A DNA stretch of 64,000 nt from a virus: positions 62,001 to 126,000 of the IMG/VR virus record IMGVR_UViG_3300042484_003148, one strand, 5' to 3'. The notes beneath the pieces are model-generated. The model saw nothing but the letters and a program-made list of their open reading frames with translations. It was not told where the DNA came from and ran no database searches. Positions 50,603-59,149 of the stretch are shown one piece after another (the first letter of the stretch is position 1; every line of letters starts with the position of its first letter). The translations under genes and the position numbers were made by a program.

Positions 50603-51205
50603 TTATCTAACACTTTTCTTATATATACTCTTAACTATTTCACCTGTATCTTCATCCTGATAATCTTCAATTTCATAACCAGGTTGAACCTCACCCATTG
50701 GTGATAACTTCTGTTTCATTTCACTGATTTGTTTTTGTAATTTTTGTAATTCTGTATTTTCACTATGCATAATATCCAAAGTCTTACCAGCACTATTAAC
50801 AATGTCTTCAAATAAATTATAAGGTGTATTTAATTTTATTATTTTAACTGGTGTATTACCTTCACCTTCTGAACTTACTTCTACAATATTAGCATTATTA
50901 TCTAATATTAAATAAAAATATCTAGCATCCCAACCCCTTAAATCCTCTTTAGGTATATTTAAGTTTAATGTTTTAACTAAAAATTCAGGTACACCTAACA
51001 TTAACCAATCTTTTGATGCCTCAACAAGAGTTTCTTTAATATAACTTTCATTTTTACGTAAAAAATTTTTAATGTAATTGTTACTTGATTCTTTTATTAA
51101 CTTATTATTCGGATTTAACCTTTGTGAACCCATCTCTTCCTTAATAATTTTTTTAATAACACTTCTAAGTGATTCTACTAGGTGTTTATTTACACCCCCC
51201 CCCAT
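50603..51205 (-). CDS. Hypothetical protein, 200 aa, with a G9 tract at its start codon
   Basis: Reads MGGGVNKHLVESLRSVIKKI; the GGG comes from nine G residues (C9 at 51195-51203 on the plus strand) directly after ATG. One base fewer gives MGGV-stop and one more gives MGGGCK-stop, so tract length would switch the gene on or off. Otherwise helical at the N-terminus, with a predicted coiled coil near residues 140-165 (ELQKLQKQISEMKQKL) and an acidic C-terminal part. Late-type motif 44 nt upstream. Function unknown; possibly virion-associated. Confidence 0.6.
   Translation of the reverse strand: MGGGVNKHLVESLRSVIKKIIKEEMGSQRLNPNNKLIKESSNNYIKNFLRKNESYIKETLVEASKDWLMLGVPEFLVKTLNLNIPKEDLRGWDARYFYLILDNNANIVEVSSEGEGNTPVKIIKLNTPYNLFEDIVNSAGKTLDIMHSENTELQKLQKQISEMKQKLSPMGEVQPGYEIEDYQDEDTGEIVKSIYKKSVR
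51195..51203. repeat. C9/G9 homopolymer tract at a start codon
   Basis: Nine C residues in a region otherwise very AT-rich; no other run of G/C this long was noticed in the window. Confidence 0.8.
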
Positions 51206-51249
51206 TATTTGAGGTATTTTTTGAATTTGTCATAATTTAATTAAGTTTT

Positions 51250-51263
51250 ATTTTAAATAGTTA
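51250..51263 (-). promoter_or_regulatory. Late-type promoter motif
   Basis: Minus strand TAACTATTTAAAAT, 44 nt upstream of the G9-tract gene. Confidence 0.4.
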
Positions 51264-51336
51264 TAAATTAATTATGTAATTATAAGTAATTAAAGTAATT
51301 TTTTTTGTTTTTAACAAAATATTTTTTACATAATTA

Positions 51337-51367
51337 TTTGGTAATTAATTTTTTATTATTACATTTG
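51337..51367 (+). promoter_or_regulatory. Promoter TTTG-N19-TACATTTG
   Basis: TTTG (51337-51340), exactly 19 nt, TACATTTG (51360-51367), 22 nt before the 158-aa gene. Confidence 0.75.
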
Positions 51368-51389
51368 TGTAGGTTTTAAATTTAAACGC

Positions 51390-51866
51390 ATGATAAATAC
51401 AAATGTTTTAAATAATGTATTAGAAATTATACAAAATGCTGTGTATTTTCAAGTTCAAAGAGTAGATTTACCTGAAGTTTTCGACTTATTTCTTGAAGAG
51501 AACTTTGAATACATTGGTAATGATAATATTGACTTGTTTATGCAAGCTAAAGAAGTTTACTGGTTATATGCTTCTTTTAAGAAAGAAGATTTTCACAAAC
51601 AAGTAAGTGAAAGTTTTGGTAACAAGTTCATTAAAAAGAATAATGTTATTCTAATAAAAGTTTTAGATGACAAAAACTCAAAAATTCTTTTTTTACAATA
51701 TGAAATTGATAGTGTTAGTAACACAAAACATAAACGTAAAACTCTTCAAGAATTAAATCTTGATTTAGAAGAGGCAGTTAAAAAAGAAAACTTTGAATTA
51801 GCTCAAAAAATTAAAAATAAAATTGAGTTAAAGGAAAAAGTAACCCAAACTAGATTCGACCAATAG
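51390..51866 (+). CDS. Hypothetical protein with UVR-like C-terminal motif, 158 aa
   Basis: The C-terminal about 35 residues (ELNLDLEEAVKKENFELAQK, then IKNKIELKEK) match the helix-turn pattern of the UVR motif (LxxAVxxExFExAxxLKxxI) found in UvrB/UvrC and Clp adaptor proteins. The N-terminal 115 residues are not recognised. 32 nt upstream of the phosphoesterase gene, and likely co-transcribed. Confidence 0.6.
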   Translation: MINTNVLNNVLEIIQNAVYFQVQRVDLPEVFDLFLEENFEYIGNDNIDLFMQAKEVYWLYASFKKEDFHKQVSESFGNKFIKKNNVILIKVLDDKNSKILFLQYEIDSVSNTKHKRKTLQELNLDLEEAVKKENFELAQKIKNKIELKEKVTQTRFDQ

Positions 51867-51898
51867 AATCAACCCAGATTTAATTAACTTAATAATAA

Positions 51899-53743
51899 AT
51901 GAGAGAAGTATTGAGAAGATACGATAGTGCATTAAATATTATAAAACATGCATTAGAAAATAATTGTTCACTTGATGTTGCAACGATATATTTTGGTTAT
52001 ACTAAAGGTTATATTAAAGATTATATAACAAGAGGTGACATTAAAGGTAATTTAGCAAAAGGTAAAATTACACAAAACGAATATGATACCATTATGTTAT
52101 TGTTCGATAAATATAATAACAAAAAAGGTTTTAAAAATATTGACGTAATAAATATTACTTCAAAAGTTCAAGGTTTGATTTCTAAACTTGATGCTCACAT
52201 TAGTTTAAATGAACAAAGTGATGATGAAAAATCTTTAGATACAATCTATAATGATATTTTAACAAAGACTAAAAAAGGTTTAACCAATTTAGAAGTTAAA
52301 GATTTAACTGTTTTAACTGGTTTATATAATACTTATAAAAATAAATTTTCTACTGTAAAAGGTACAACACCTAGTAACAGTTATAAAATAACAAAAGAAA
52401 CTGATTTATCATTAGAAGAAAAATATGATAAAAGAAGTACTAATAATGTTGTTAGAGATGAAAATGGTAAAATAGTTAAATATACATTTAAAATTCTTGT
52501 TAGAGATGAACCTGACTTTATTGGTGAATTATCTAGAGAACAAATGGAAACCATTTATGCTAACTATCCTTATGTTAACCAAAGAACAGTTTCTAATTAT
52601 TTTTCTTATTTAACCTTTCCTCAATTTAAAAAAATTGTTCGTTGTTTTAACATAACAAAAGACATGTTATTTCCACAACACATTTTAGAGGAAAAAACAG
52701 ATGAGGAAGCTGCTAAATTAGCATTAAAACACAAAGAACTTTCAGCTTACAAAAAATTCCAAGAGTTAAAGCCTGTTTTCCTTGAAAAAGAATTACATGA
52801 TGTTAAACAAGAATTGTTTAAATTAAAAAAACAAAAAGAAGGTTTTGATATTTTTCTTAAAGAGTATATCAGTGAACATGTTGAACAATTAACACCTATT
52901 ATCAAAAACAATAACAATGTGTTTAAATCAGAGTTAAATGACAAAGCTTTAGTTATTTATTTATCTGACATGCACATCGGTGCTGAAAATAAAGAAGTTC
53001 AATACTCTGGTGAATATAACAAAGATGTTTACCAAGAAAGACTTAACACCATTATTAATAATGTCAAAGAAGAATTATCTATTCACAAATTTGAAAAGAT
53101 ATTTATTGTCGGTTTAGGTGACCAAATTGATGGTTTTAATGCAGAAACAACACGAGGTGGACATGCATTACCACAAAACTTAACCAATAAAGAACAATTT
53201 AATACTTATTTAAACAGTATGATTGGTTTTGTTGAAGAATTAACTAATATTTTTGATGGTAGTATTGAATTTATTCATGTTTTAGAAAGTAATCACGGTG
53301 GTGATTTTGAATATGGTGCAAATAAAGCTTTAGAACATATTTTACCTTTAAAATTTCCTTCACAAGCTAAAGCTAGAGTGTTAGGTAAAAATATTGACCA
53401 TTTTAATTACGGTGTTCATACACTTATTTGTACACATGGCAAGGATAATCATACTATGAGTCGCAACATGCCAATGCATCTCAATCCAAACACTATTACT
53501 AATATCAATGAATATATTGATTTTAACAAAATCAAATCTGACAATGTTTTATTTGTAAAAGGTGACCTCCATAACCACACAAGTGAAACCAACAAAAGAT
53601 TTAAGTACATAAACGTACCTAGTATCTATGGTGGTTCCGGTTACACAGACGCTAATTTTGGTAGAACAAAACCAGCAACATTGTTTCATATTTTACATAA
53701 GAATAAACCTAAAGTTAATGAAATTTATATTGAGTTAGCTTAA
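51899..53743 (+). CDS. Calcineurin-like metallophosphoesterase with helix-turn-helix N-terminus, 614 aa
   Basis: The N-terminal half has two HTH-like stretches (VATIYFGYTKGYIKDYITRG; YVNQRTVSNYFSYLTFPQFK). The C-terminal domain (about 350-614) has DMHIG (Asp357, His359), GLGDQID, ESNHGGD, ICTHGKDNH and GDLHNH, the full set of metal ligands of the calcineurin/Mre11 superfamily. Inference: a DNA-directed nuclease or phosphodiesterase positioned by the HTH region. It is not a recognised SbcD/gp47 (no SbcC/gp46 partner nearby). Confidence 0.75.
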   Translation: MREVLRRYDSALNIIKHALENNCSLDVATIYFGYTKGYIKDYITRGDIKGNLAKGKITQNEYDTIMLLFDKYNNKKGFKNIDVINITSKVQGLISKLDAHISLNEQSDDEKSLDTIYNDILTKTKKGLTNLEVKDLTVLTGLYNTYKNKFSTVKGTTPSNSYKITKETDLSLEEKYDKRSTNNVVRDENGKIVKYTFKILVRDEPDFIGELSREQMETIYANYPYVNQRTVSNYFSYLTFPQFKKIVRCFNITKDMLFPQHILEEKTDEEAAKLALKHKELSAYKKFQELKPVFLEKELHDVKQELFKLKKQKEGFDIFLKEYISEHVEQLTPIIKNNNNVFKSELNDKALVIYLSDMHIGAENKEVQYSGEYNKDVYQERLNTIINNVKEELSIHKFEKIFIVGLGDQIDGFNAETTRGGHALPQNLTNKEQFNTYLNSMIGFVEELTNIFDGSIEFIHVLESNHGGDFEYGANKALEHILPLKFPSQAKARVLGKNIDHFNYGVHTLICTHGKDNHTMSRNMPMHLNPNTITNINEYIDFNKIKSDNVLFVKGDLHNHTSETNKRFKYINVPSIYGGSGYTDANFGRTKPATLFHILHKNKPKVNEIYIELA

Positions 53744-53751
53744 AAAACAAT

Positions 53752-53784
53752 AAACCTCCAGTTATTAAATCAACTGGAGGTTTT
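53752..53784. terminator. Bidirectional terminator (AAACCTCCAGTT stem)
   Basis: AAACCTCCAGTT/AACTGGAGGTTT, 12 bp, 8-nt loop, between convergent genes. Confidence 0.85.
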
Positions 53785-53787
53785 ATT

Positions 53788-54903
53788 TTATCCTCTTATT
53801 AAAAATCCTGACACAGGCATGTATTTTATAACTTCTTGCAAACTATTAGCAATATCTGCCCTCACTTTCATCATGTTAACATAAGATAAACGTTCAAGAT
53901 AAACCTTTAAATCGTCATATATTTTATCCTTTTCATTAGTGTATTGTTCAATTAACATTTTATAATCCATTGTTATTTCTTTTCCATCTCTACCTTTTAC
54001 AACACCAGAATACTTCCCTCTACCTAGTGCCATAACATTTTTAGCTTCACATAATAATAATCTTCTAATCCTAGCTTTAGCACTTTCATTCAATCTACTA
54101 TATTCAGGCGTATCAACTAACACATCAAATGGTGAAACAATAACATCCTTATTAGCATCAACACAAGCATCAGCATCATCCATCTCAGAAGTATCATAAT
54201 ACCAATAAAACACCAAACTACCATCTAAATGCTTACCATGTCTACCTGAAATTTCATCTCTCGAACCTGGAACTGGATATAAATGTAAAACTCTAGTACC
54301 GTTTGGTCCAGCTGTAATTTTATATGTTAAATCTGACTGCCAAATTTGTTTTTGTGTTTTCAAAGTTTGTTGATACAATAAAGCATAATAACTTGGTAAC
54401 ACGGCATTCATGGGTGAACCCATAAAATTAAAACCTGAAGCTGTTGCTGCTAAACCGTCAACACTCAAACTATCATAAATTGGCGCACTACCCATACTTG
54501 GTGGTGTTGACCACAAAACATCAATTACTTCTCTACCTTTAGGTATTGTATAATATTGTGTATCACCAGTAATAACAACATAATCTTTTTTTAATTCCCA
54601 AGTTCCAGTTGTTGAAATTCCTGTTTGACGACTATAACTAGCAGCAAAGGCTCTCTCAAAATCCAATGTTTTTGTTGTTAATGAATAAACTAAATCTGAT
54701 TGATTTATTGACTTATTTTGTAAAGTACTAAAATTTTGCTCAACAACCCATTCATTTATTTTACCACAATACTCTTCAACAGAAACTTTCAACAAAACAT
54801 CCAATTCTTCATCAGTTATTTCAACACCCCTACCAGCAGCACCGCACATAATACGTACTTCATGGAATAACTTATCTTTTTGTGATTTACTTATTGCTGA
54901 CAT
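53788..54903 (-). CDS. Virion structural protein, possible neck/connector component, 371 aa
   Basis: Helical N-terminus (KDKLFHEVRIMCGAAGRGVE, ITDEELDVLLKVSVEEY), a central beta region with YYTIPKGREVIDVLWSTPPS and VLHLYPVPGS, then a helical C-terminus (RLNESAKARIRRLLLCEAKN). The helix-beta-helix plan and its position beside the 171-aa gene suggest a head-tail neck protein, but this is only by analogy. Confidence 0.6.
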   Translation of the reverse strand: MSAISKSQKDKLFHEVRIMCGAAGRGVEITDEELDVLLKVSVEEYCGKINEWVVEQNFSTLQNKSINQSDLVYSLTTKTLDFERAFAASYSRQTGISTTGTWELKKDYVVITGDTQYYTIPKGREVIDVLWSTPPSMGSAPIYDSLSVDGLAATASGFNFMGSPMNAVLPSYYALLYQQTLKTQKQIWQSDLTYKITAGPNGTRVLHLYPVPGSRDEISGRHGKHLDGSLVFYWYYDTSEMDDADACVDANKDVIVSPFDVLVDTPEYSRLNESAKARIRRLLLCEAKNVMALGRGKYSGVVKGRDGKEITMDYKMLIEQYTNEKDKIYDDLKVYLERLSYVNMMKVRADIANSLQEVIKYMPVSGFLIRG

Positions 54904-54904
54904 A

Positions 54905-55258
54905 TTATATTAAATTTAAACTTTTAAAGTTTACTAAAATATTTTTAATTGTTGATAAGTTCTTATTAAAAATAAAATCATAATTATTTAATACATCTGT
55001 TATTAAACTATGTAATTTAATAACTTTTCTATACTCATCAGTATTTCTATCTGTAGAATCTAAAATAAATTTCTTTAAAATATCAGAAATTTTAACTAAA
55101 AAATTATATGTATCTTCTGAACTATCTAATATTTTATCAAAATTACCACTATGTGTAATATCTTTCAATTCCCACCCTAATTTATTTTGAGTTAACATAG
55201 TCTTATCCAACTCCTCATTAATAAGTTTCTTTAATATAATATCTATTTTATTTTCCAT
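54905..55258 (-). CDS. Helical protein, 117 aa
   Basis: Almost entirely alpha-helical (IDIILKKLINEELDKTMLTQ, FLVKISDILKKFILDSTD). Ends 1 nt before the start region of the 371-aa gene, so the two are coupled. Late-type motif 12 nt upstream. Not recognised. Confidence 0.6.
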   Translation of the reverse strand: MENKIDIILKKLINEELDKTMLTQNKLGWELKDITHSGNFDKILDSSEDTYNFLVKISDILKKFILDSTDRNTDEYRKVIKLHSLITDVLNNYDFIFNKNLSTIKNILVNFKSLNLI

Positions 55259-55270
55259 CCTATTTGTTTT

Positions 55271-55284
55271 ATTGTAAATAGTTT
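55271..55284 (-). promoter_or_regulatory. Late-type promoter motif (divergent pair, left)
   Basis: Minus strand AAACTATTTACAAT ahead of the 117-aa and 371-aa genes. Confidence 0.6.
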
Positions 55285-55287
55285 AAG

Positions 55288-55303
55288 TTACTATTTAAGA
55301 ATA
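55288..55303 (+). promoter_or_regulatory. Late-type promoter motif (divergent pair, right)
   Basis: TTACTATTTAAGAATA, 10 nt before the 171-aa gene; starts 3 nt from the minus-strand copy. Confidence 0.55.
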
Positions 55304-55313
55304 AATTGTTATC

Positions 55314-55829
55314 ATGCAAAAACCAAACAAAAAACCATCAACACCTTTTAAATATTATACTGAAAAAGATTTTAACTATGACTTGATGTTTTCAAGAGAA
55401 TTTAGTGATAGTGACGCTATAGCTATAGTTAGATTATACAGAGTTGATGTTGTTAAATCAAATGTTCATAGAGTTTATGGTGAAGCCAAACCAAGTCAAA
55501 AACGTTTTTTAACCCCAATTGAAATGAATGTTACAATAACAATCGGTGATTTAGAACATAATGATATCGGTGGTTCTGGACCTAATAGACAAAACCCAAG
55601 TTCAGTTGAGTTAGGCATCTACAAAGAAGAAATGGAAGAAAAAAATGTAAATATAAACAAAGGTGATTTCTTTGCTTATTATGATGGTGAAAGAGAAAGA
55701 TTTTATGAAATTATAACAGTTAGCAATATCGCTTCAAATAATAGTACAATTGGTTATAAACCGTTTTTCATGACATTCACAGCGGTACATGTACTTAGGG
55801 ACGCTATTGAAGAATATTTTAATAATTAA
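55314..55829 (+). CDS. Virion structural protein, possible neck protein, 171 aa
   Basis: Contains FNYDLMFSREFSDSDAIAIV, RLYRVDVVKS, GIYKEEMEEKNVNINKGDFF and YYDGERERFYEI; the GDFF-x-Y-x-x-x-x-x-FYEI strand pair resembles T4 gp14-type neck proteins. Divergent from the 371-aa gene with paired late motifs. Assignment is tentative. Confidence 0.55.
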   Translation: MQKPNKKPSTPFKYYTEKDFNYDLMFSREFSDSDAIAIVRLYRVDVVKSNVHRVYGEAKPSQKRFLTPIEMNVTITIGDLEHNDIGGSGPNRQNPSSVELGIYKEEMEEKNVNINKGDFFAYYDGERERFYEIITVSNIASNNSTIGYKPFFMTFTAVHVLRDAIEEYFNN

Positions 55830-55831
55830 AA

Positions 55832-55863
55832 TTTGGTTTTGTGAAATTAAATTTGTAGGTTTG
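55832..55863 (+). promoter_or_regulatory. Promoter TTTG-N20-TAGGTTTG
   Basis: TTTG (55832-55835), 20 nt, TAGGTTTG (55856-55863), 17 nt before the 89-aa membrane gene. A second TAAATTTG lies inside the spacer. Confidence 0.65.
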
Positions 55864-55880
55864 TTAAAATAAAAAAATAA

Positions 55881-56150
55881 ATGGATAAATATACTATCAC
55901 TAACCTAAGTATGCAATTAGCCATAAATACTATTATAATAATATTATATTTAATATGTGTGATTGTTTGGTTTCATTTTAACAAAACAAAAGAATACTTG
56001 TATAAAGAATCATTATACGAATTTACATGTGAAAAACCTTTACCAATAACAGTTGTTATATTGTTTTTCACTGTAAATTGTGTTTATTCAATTTTTTGGT
56101 TAACAAAACTTTATGTTTATTTATTAAATAATATTTTTTATGTTGAATAA
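55881..56150 (+). CDS. Membrane protein, 89 aa
   Basis: Two hydrophobic segments (residues 12-32, LAINTIIIILYLICVIVWFH, and 55-82, ITVVILFFTVNCVYSIFWLT) separated by a charged loop (NKTKEYLYKESLYEFTCEK). Not recognised. The next membrane ORF overlaps its end. Confidence 0.6.
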   Translation: MDKYTITNLSMQLAINTIIIILYLICVIVWFHFNKTKEYLYKESLYEFTCEKPLPITVVILFFTVNCVYSIFWLTKLYVYLLNNIFYVE

Positions 56151-56338
56151 ATTTATCTTAATATTTTACAAAAAAATATAAAATAATTCTACTATGTTTA
56201 TTCTTAGGATTAATTTTTATACCGTTATATTTTACAGTACAAGAGATATATAACGGTTATCAAGGGTTTTTTGTATGTTTTTTCAGTTATTTAATTGTAT
56301 CTATATTACTACAATTAAAATATTCAGATAAATTTTGA
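56140..56338 (+). pseudogene. Membrane protein gene frameshifted at an A7 run
   Basis: ATG at 56140 reads MLNKFILIFYKKI then TAA. In the +1 frame, beginning at the A7 run near 56174, an uninterrupted sequence continues KKYKIILLCLFLGLIFIPLY and on to a TGA at 56336-56338, with two membrane segments. Removing one A yields a 65-aa two-span protein. Either a frameshift mutation or a homopolymer sequence error. Confidence 0.5.
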
Positions 56339-56342
56339 AAAC

Positions 56343-56376
56343 AAAAACCTCTCCTAATATTTAAGAGAGGTTTTTT
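56343..56376. terminator. Bidirectional terminator (AAAACCTCTC stem)
   Basis: AAAACCTCTC/GAGAGGTTTT, same stem as 11128 and 23036, between convergent genes. Confidence 0.85.
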
Positions 56377-56381
56377 CATTC

Positions 56382-57281
56382 TTAAGGTTGCATTTTAAAA
56401 TTCCTCATTAAAGGACCTGCACTATTAATACCGTTCCAATCCGAATCCCTTGATTTAGTATTTAAATCAATAAATTTATTAGCAAAGTAATAACAAAAAT
56501 GACCTTCAGTTGGTTTATTACCTGCAATTTTTAAAAACTCATTCATGTTAGTATTATTAATTTTCTTAAATTGAACAGGAAATTGTACATTTGTTTCAAA
56601 ACAAAAAGCTGATGCATAAACAAATAAAGGTCCTTCATCTTGATTTACATATAATTTAGGTTTAACAACCTTCAAGAATACATCAAAAGCTGGGTCAAAG
56701 TAATATTTAATTACTACACCTAGATATATTTTTTTACTTCTATCAGTACTTAATAAATCATATATTTTTTGCAACAAAGGTTTATCTATTCTAGCTTTTT
56801 TAGAATTTACATCAGTATAAAGATTACCTGGATATGGTGAACCGTTTTTAAATTTTTCTTTAACTTCCAAATAAATATCATTATCTAGTAATTTTAAAAA
56901 CTCCATTAATGGATTCCCTTCCGTTGGATTAGCTAATTGAATGATACCGACTGACAAACCACCATTATCGTAAGTATTTATAGAATTAAAATTACCTTCA
57001 TGCTCTGCAACAATACCCAAAGCATATAAAAAATATGTAGTGTATTCGGAACACAAAATTTGTACATCATTTGGTTTCCATGACGGGTTTTTAGCTAACG
57101 TATTTTTATATCCATATTTTGAATTTTCATTAAAAGCATCAATAACTATTTGATTAATTGGGTTATTTTTTGCCTTAGATAAACTATCTTTGGAAAAATT
57201 TGTTGGTTTTGGACCTGTACCTGATATCTTATATCCTGGTGCTGTAAAATTATCTATTGTATTAACGGAAAAAATTGACAT
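56382..57281 (-). CDS. Lysozyme/transglycosylase-like protein, 299 aa
   Basis: ATG at 57281 (MSIFSVNTIDNF) chosen over a longer frame to 57320. Residues about 115-150 read IVAEHEGNFNSINTYDNGGL followed by SVGIIQLANP. A Glu followed by N...D-x-GG-x-SxGxxQ is the catalytic-Glu and substrate-loop arrangement of lysozyme-fold muramidases. Role: endolysin or virion muramidase. No signal peptide. Exact family not determined. Upstream TTATTTACAAATAA resembles the late motif. Confidence 0.6.
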   Translation of the reverse strand: MSIFSVNTIDNFTAPGYKISGTGPKPTNFSKDSLSKAKNNPINQIVIDAFNENSKYGYKNTLAKNPSWKPNDVQILCSEYTTYFLYALGIVAEHEGNFNSINTYDNGGLSVGIIQLANPTEGNPLMEFLKLLDNDIYLEVKEKFKNGSPYPGNLYTDVNSKKARIDKPLLQKIYDLLSTDRSKKIYLGVVIKYYFDPAFDVFLKVVKPKLYVNQDEGPLFVYASAFCFETNVQFPVQFKKINNTNMNEFLKIAGNKPTEGHFCYYFANKFIDLNTKSRDSDWNGINSAGPLMRNFKMQP

Positions 57282-57297
57282 AATTTTGTAACCTTTA

Positions 57298-57328
57298 TTT
57301 GTAAATAACGTTATAATCATTAAATTTG
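57298..57328 (+). promoter_or_regulatory. Promoter TTTG-N19-TAAATTTG
   Basis: TTTG (57298-57301), exactly 19 nt, TAAATTTG (57321-57328), 29 nt before the secreted-protein gene. Confidence 0.75.
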
Positions 57329-57357
57329 TAAAAATGTTAACTTAAATTGTAAATTAA

Positions 57358-58743
57358 ATGAAAAAATTACTAACAACGCTATTAATATTATCTTATTTAA
57401 CTGTTTCTGCGCAGATTAAAAAAGTTTATTACAATACTCACTCGGACACTACTATATTTAATGGTAAAATATATAGGGAAGATGTTTTTAATCCAAACAA
57501 AACTGTAACTATTAATAACATAAATTATAACTACAGTTTTTTACATTTATATAAAGATACCAAAGGTGCATTAAGAAGTTATGGTGATTTTGAAGCTAAT
57601 CGTTGCGAATCAACTGACACAACTTTGTTTTATTATATTAGCAAAAACAGTTTATACAAAGTAAATGACAAGAAAATACAGAAGTTAAAATTCAATGATG
57701 ACAACCCACAATTAATTGATGAAATTTGCTTTCTAAGAAAGAATTTTGGTATAGCAAGGTCAAACTACCGACTATATGTTTACGATGGTTCTGATACGCT
57801 TAAATTCAAATCTAAACTACTAAACTACGCTTTGCCATATAAAGGTGAAGAAAATAAATTTGTTTATTATGATAGTATTTTAGGTTTATTTAATGAAAAC
57901 TTAACACAAGTTATTAATAGAGAAAAATATACAGAAACAGGTTATTATGTACCAAGAGAATCTGTACAAGATTTTCTTAACTATATAAAATGTAACAACA
58001 TTAATAATTCGTGTTTAGATACTAAATATGTAAGATATGATTACCCAACATTTAACCAAGAATATACATTTTATTACGACAAACGTGAGTTATACCACTA
58101 TACTAGCAATTTACTAGAACAATATTTAGATAATCGTTCAGATGAATATTTAAAAGAAATAAGTAAAACACCAGATAGTTTAGTTATTGATAATATTATT
58201 ATGACTGATTTGTTATTAAAAGTTGCTTTACAATCAAAAATAAATTTAGATGTTAAATTATTAACGTATTCAATGTTTTTATTAAATGATAGTTTAATGA
58301 TAACAGGTTATAGCCATAATAATGAATATCAATTAGGTTTGTATAACTTAAAAAATAATTCATTCATTAAATTCACACCACCTACTTGCAAGTTTATTAC
58401 CAAATATTATGATGAGGATGGTTTTAGAAATATTAAAACCGAAACAGTTCCATTAACACCACATTTAATTTCATATCATTACAATGAGAATGAAAATAGT
58501 GTTTTATGCAGCGGTAATGATGGTTATATATTTAATATTGACTTAAACACATTTAAAATAAATAACATAACTGATTATGTTATTAAAGAAAATATTCACA
58601 CATCTAAAAATGATAAATTTAAAGAAGTTGAAATGGTCTACTTAAAGGAAATAAAAGATGGAGTTTATACTGAGATACCTTGGTTAAACTATATTAAGAA
58701 AAACTTCTTAGTTCAAAAATTTTACAATAATGATAATAGATAA
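57358..58743 (+). CDS. Secreted protein with Sec signal peptide, 461 aa
   Basis: Signal peptide MKKLLTTLLILSYLTVSA, probable cleavage before QIKK. The mature part is Tyr/Asn/Asp-rich with recurring beta segments (FNGKIYREDVFNPNKTVTIN, YKVNDKKIQKLKFNDDN, GYSHNNEYQLGLYNL), possibly a beta-propeller. Looks more like a Bacteroidota periplasmic or outer-surface protein than a virion part, so it may be host-derived cargo. Own early-type promoter; a structured RNA begins 8 nt after the stop. Confidence 0.65.
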   Translation: MKKLLTTLLILSYLTVSAQIKKVYYNTHSDTTIFNGKIYREDVFNPNKTVTINNINYNYSFLHLYKDTKGALRSYGDFEANRCESTDTTLFYYISKNSLYKVNDKKIQKLKFNDDNPQLIDEICFLRKNFGIARSNYRLYVYDGSDTLKFKSKLLNYALPYKGEENKFVYYDSILGLFNENLTQVINREKYTETGYYVPRESVQDFLNYIKCNNINNSCLDTKYVRYDYPTFNQEYTFYYDKRELYHYTSNLLEQYLDNRSDEYLKEISKTPDSLVIDNIIMTDLLLKVALQSKINLDVKLLTYSMFLLNDSLMITGYSHNNEYQLGLYNLKNNSFIKFTPPTCKFITKYYDEDGFRNIKTETVPLTPHLISYHYNENENSVLCSGNDGYIFNIDLNTFKINNITDYVIKENIHTSKNDKFKEVEMVYLKEIKDGVYTEIPWLNYIKKNFLVQKFYNNDNR

Positions 58744-58750
58744 CTAACAG

Positions 58751-58862
58751 AATATTTGCTAAAGTGGGTTTTTATCCTTACCTTTGTTTTCAATCTAAAA
58801 TTCTACTAAAACCAAAATTATGAACCTTATTCAATCTTTAATAACCCACCTTCGCAAATATT
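58751..58862 (+). ncRNA. Structured RNA, copy 1 (P1 9 bp, 4/4 internal loop, P2 7 bp)
   Basis: P1 AATATTTGC (58751-58759)/GCAAATATT (58854-58862); internal loop TAAA/CTTC; P2 GTGGGTT (58764-58770)/AACCCAC (58843-58849); about 72-nt distal region. A second copy with different stem bases but the same architecture is at 59563. Its 3' half overlaps the proposed start of the 109-aa ORF. No known RNA family recognised. Confidence 0.55.
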
Positions 58863-59149
58863 ATATGTTGTGTGTTAGTTTAATAAGACCGCAACAACAC
58901 GACACAGACTTGCAAGAGAATGAAAAAAATGGTAAGTTTGAGAAAAATAATAAGACTATGACAGATGTTGAAGTAAATAATAAAAGGTATCTTTCATCAA
59001 GTAAGATATCTGAAACCGAAATTAACTCTATTAAAAATAGAGCGCAAGAATCATACCAAGCACACCATAACAAGGTAAATCAATTTACCAAAATGACACC
59101 TGACGAAAGATTAAAAATGGTTTTAAATAATCGCAATGTTTCAAAATGA
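58820..59149 (+). CDS. Hypothetical protein, 109 aa
   Basis: Starts MNLIQSLITHLRKYY inside the structured RNA. If that RNA is real, the later ATG at 58958 (MTDVEVNNKRYL, 63 aa) could be the true start. The C-terminal part is helical and charged (TEINSIKNRAQESYQAHHNK, TPDERLKMVLNNRN). Overlaps the next ORF by 14 nt. Not recognised. Confidence 0.5.
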   Translation: MNLIQSLITHLRKYYMLCVSLIRPQQHDTDLQENEKNGKFEKNNKTMTDVEVNNKRYLSSSKISETEINSIKNRAQESYQAHHNKVNQFTKMTPDERLKMVLNNRNVSK

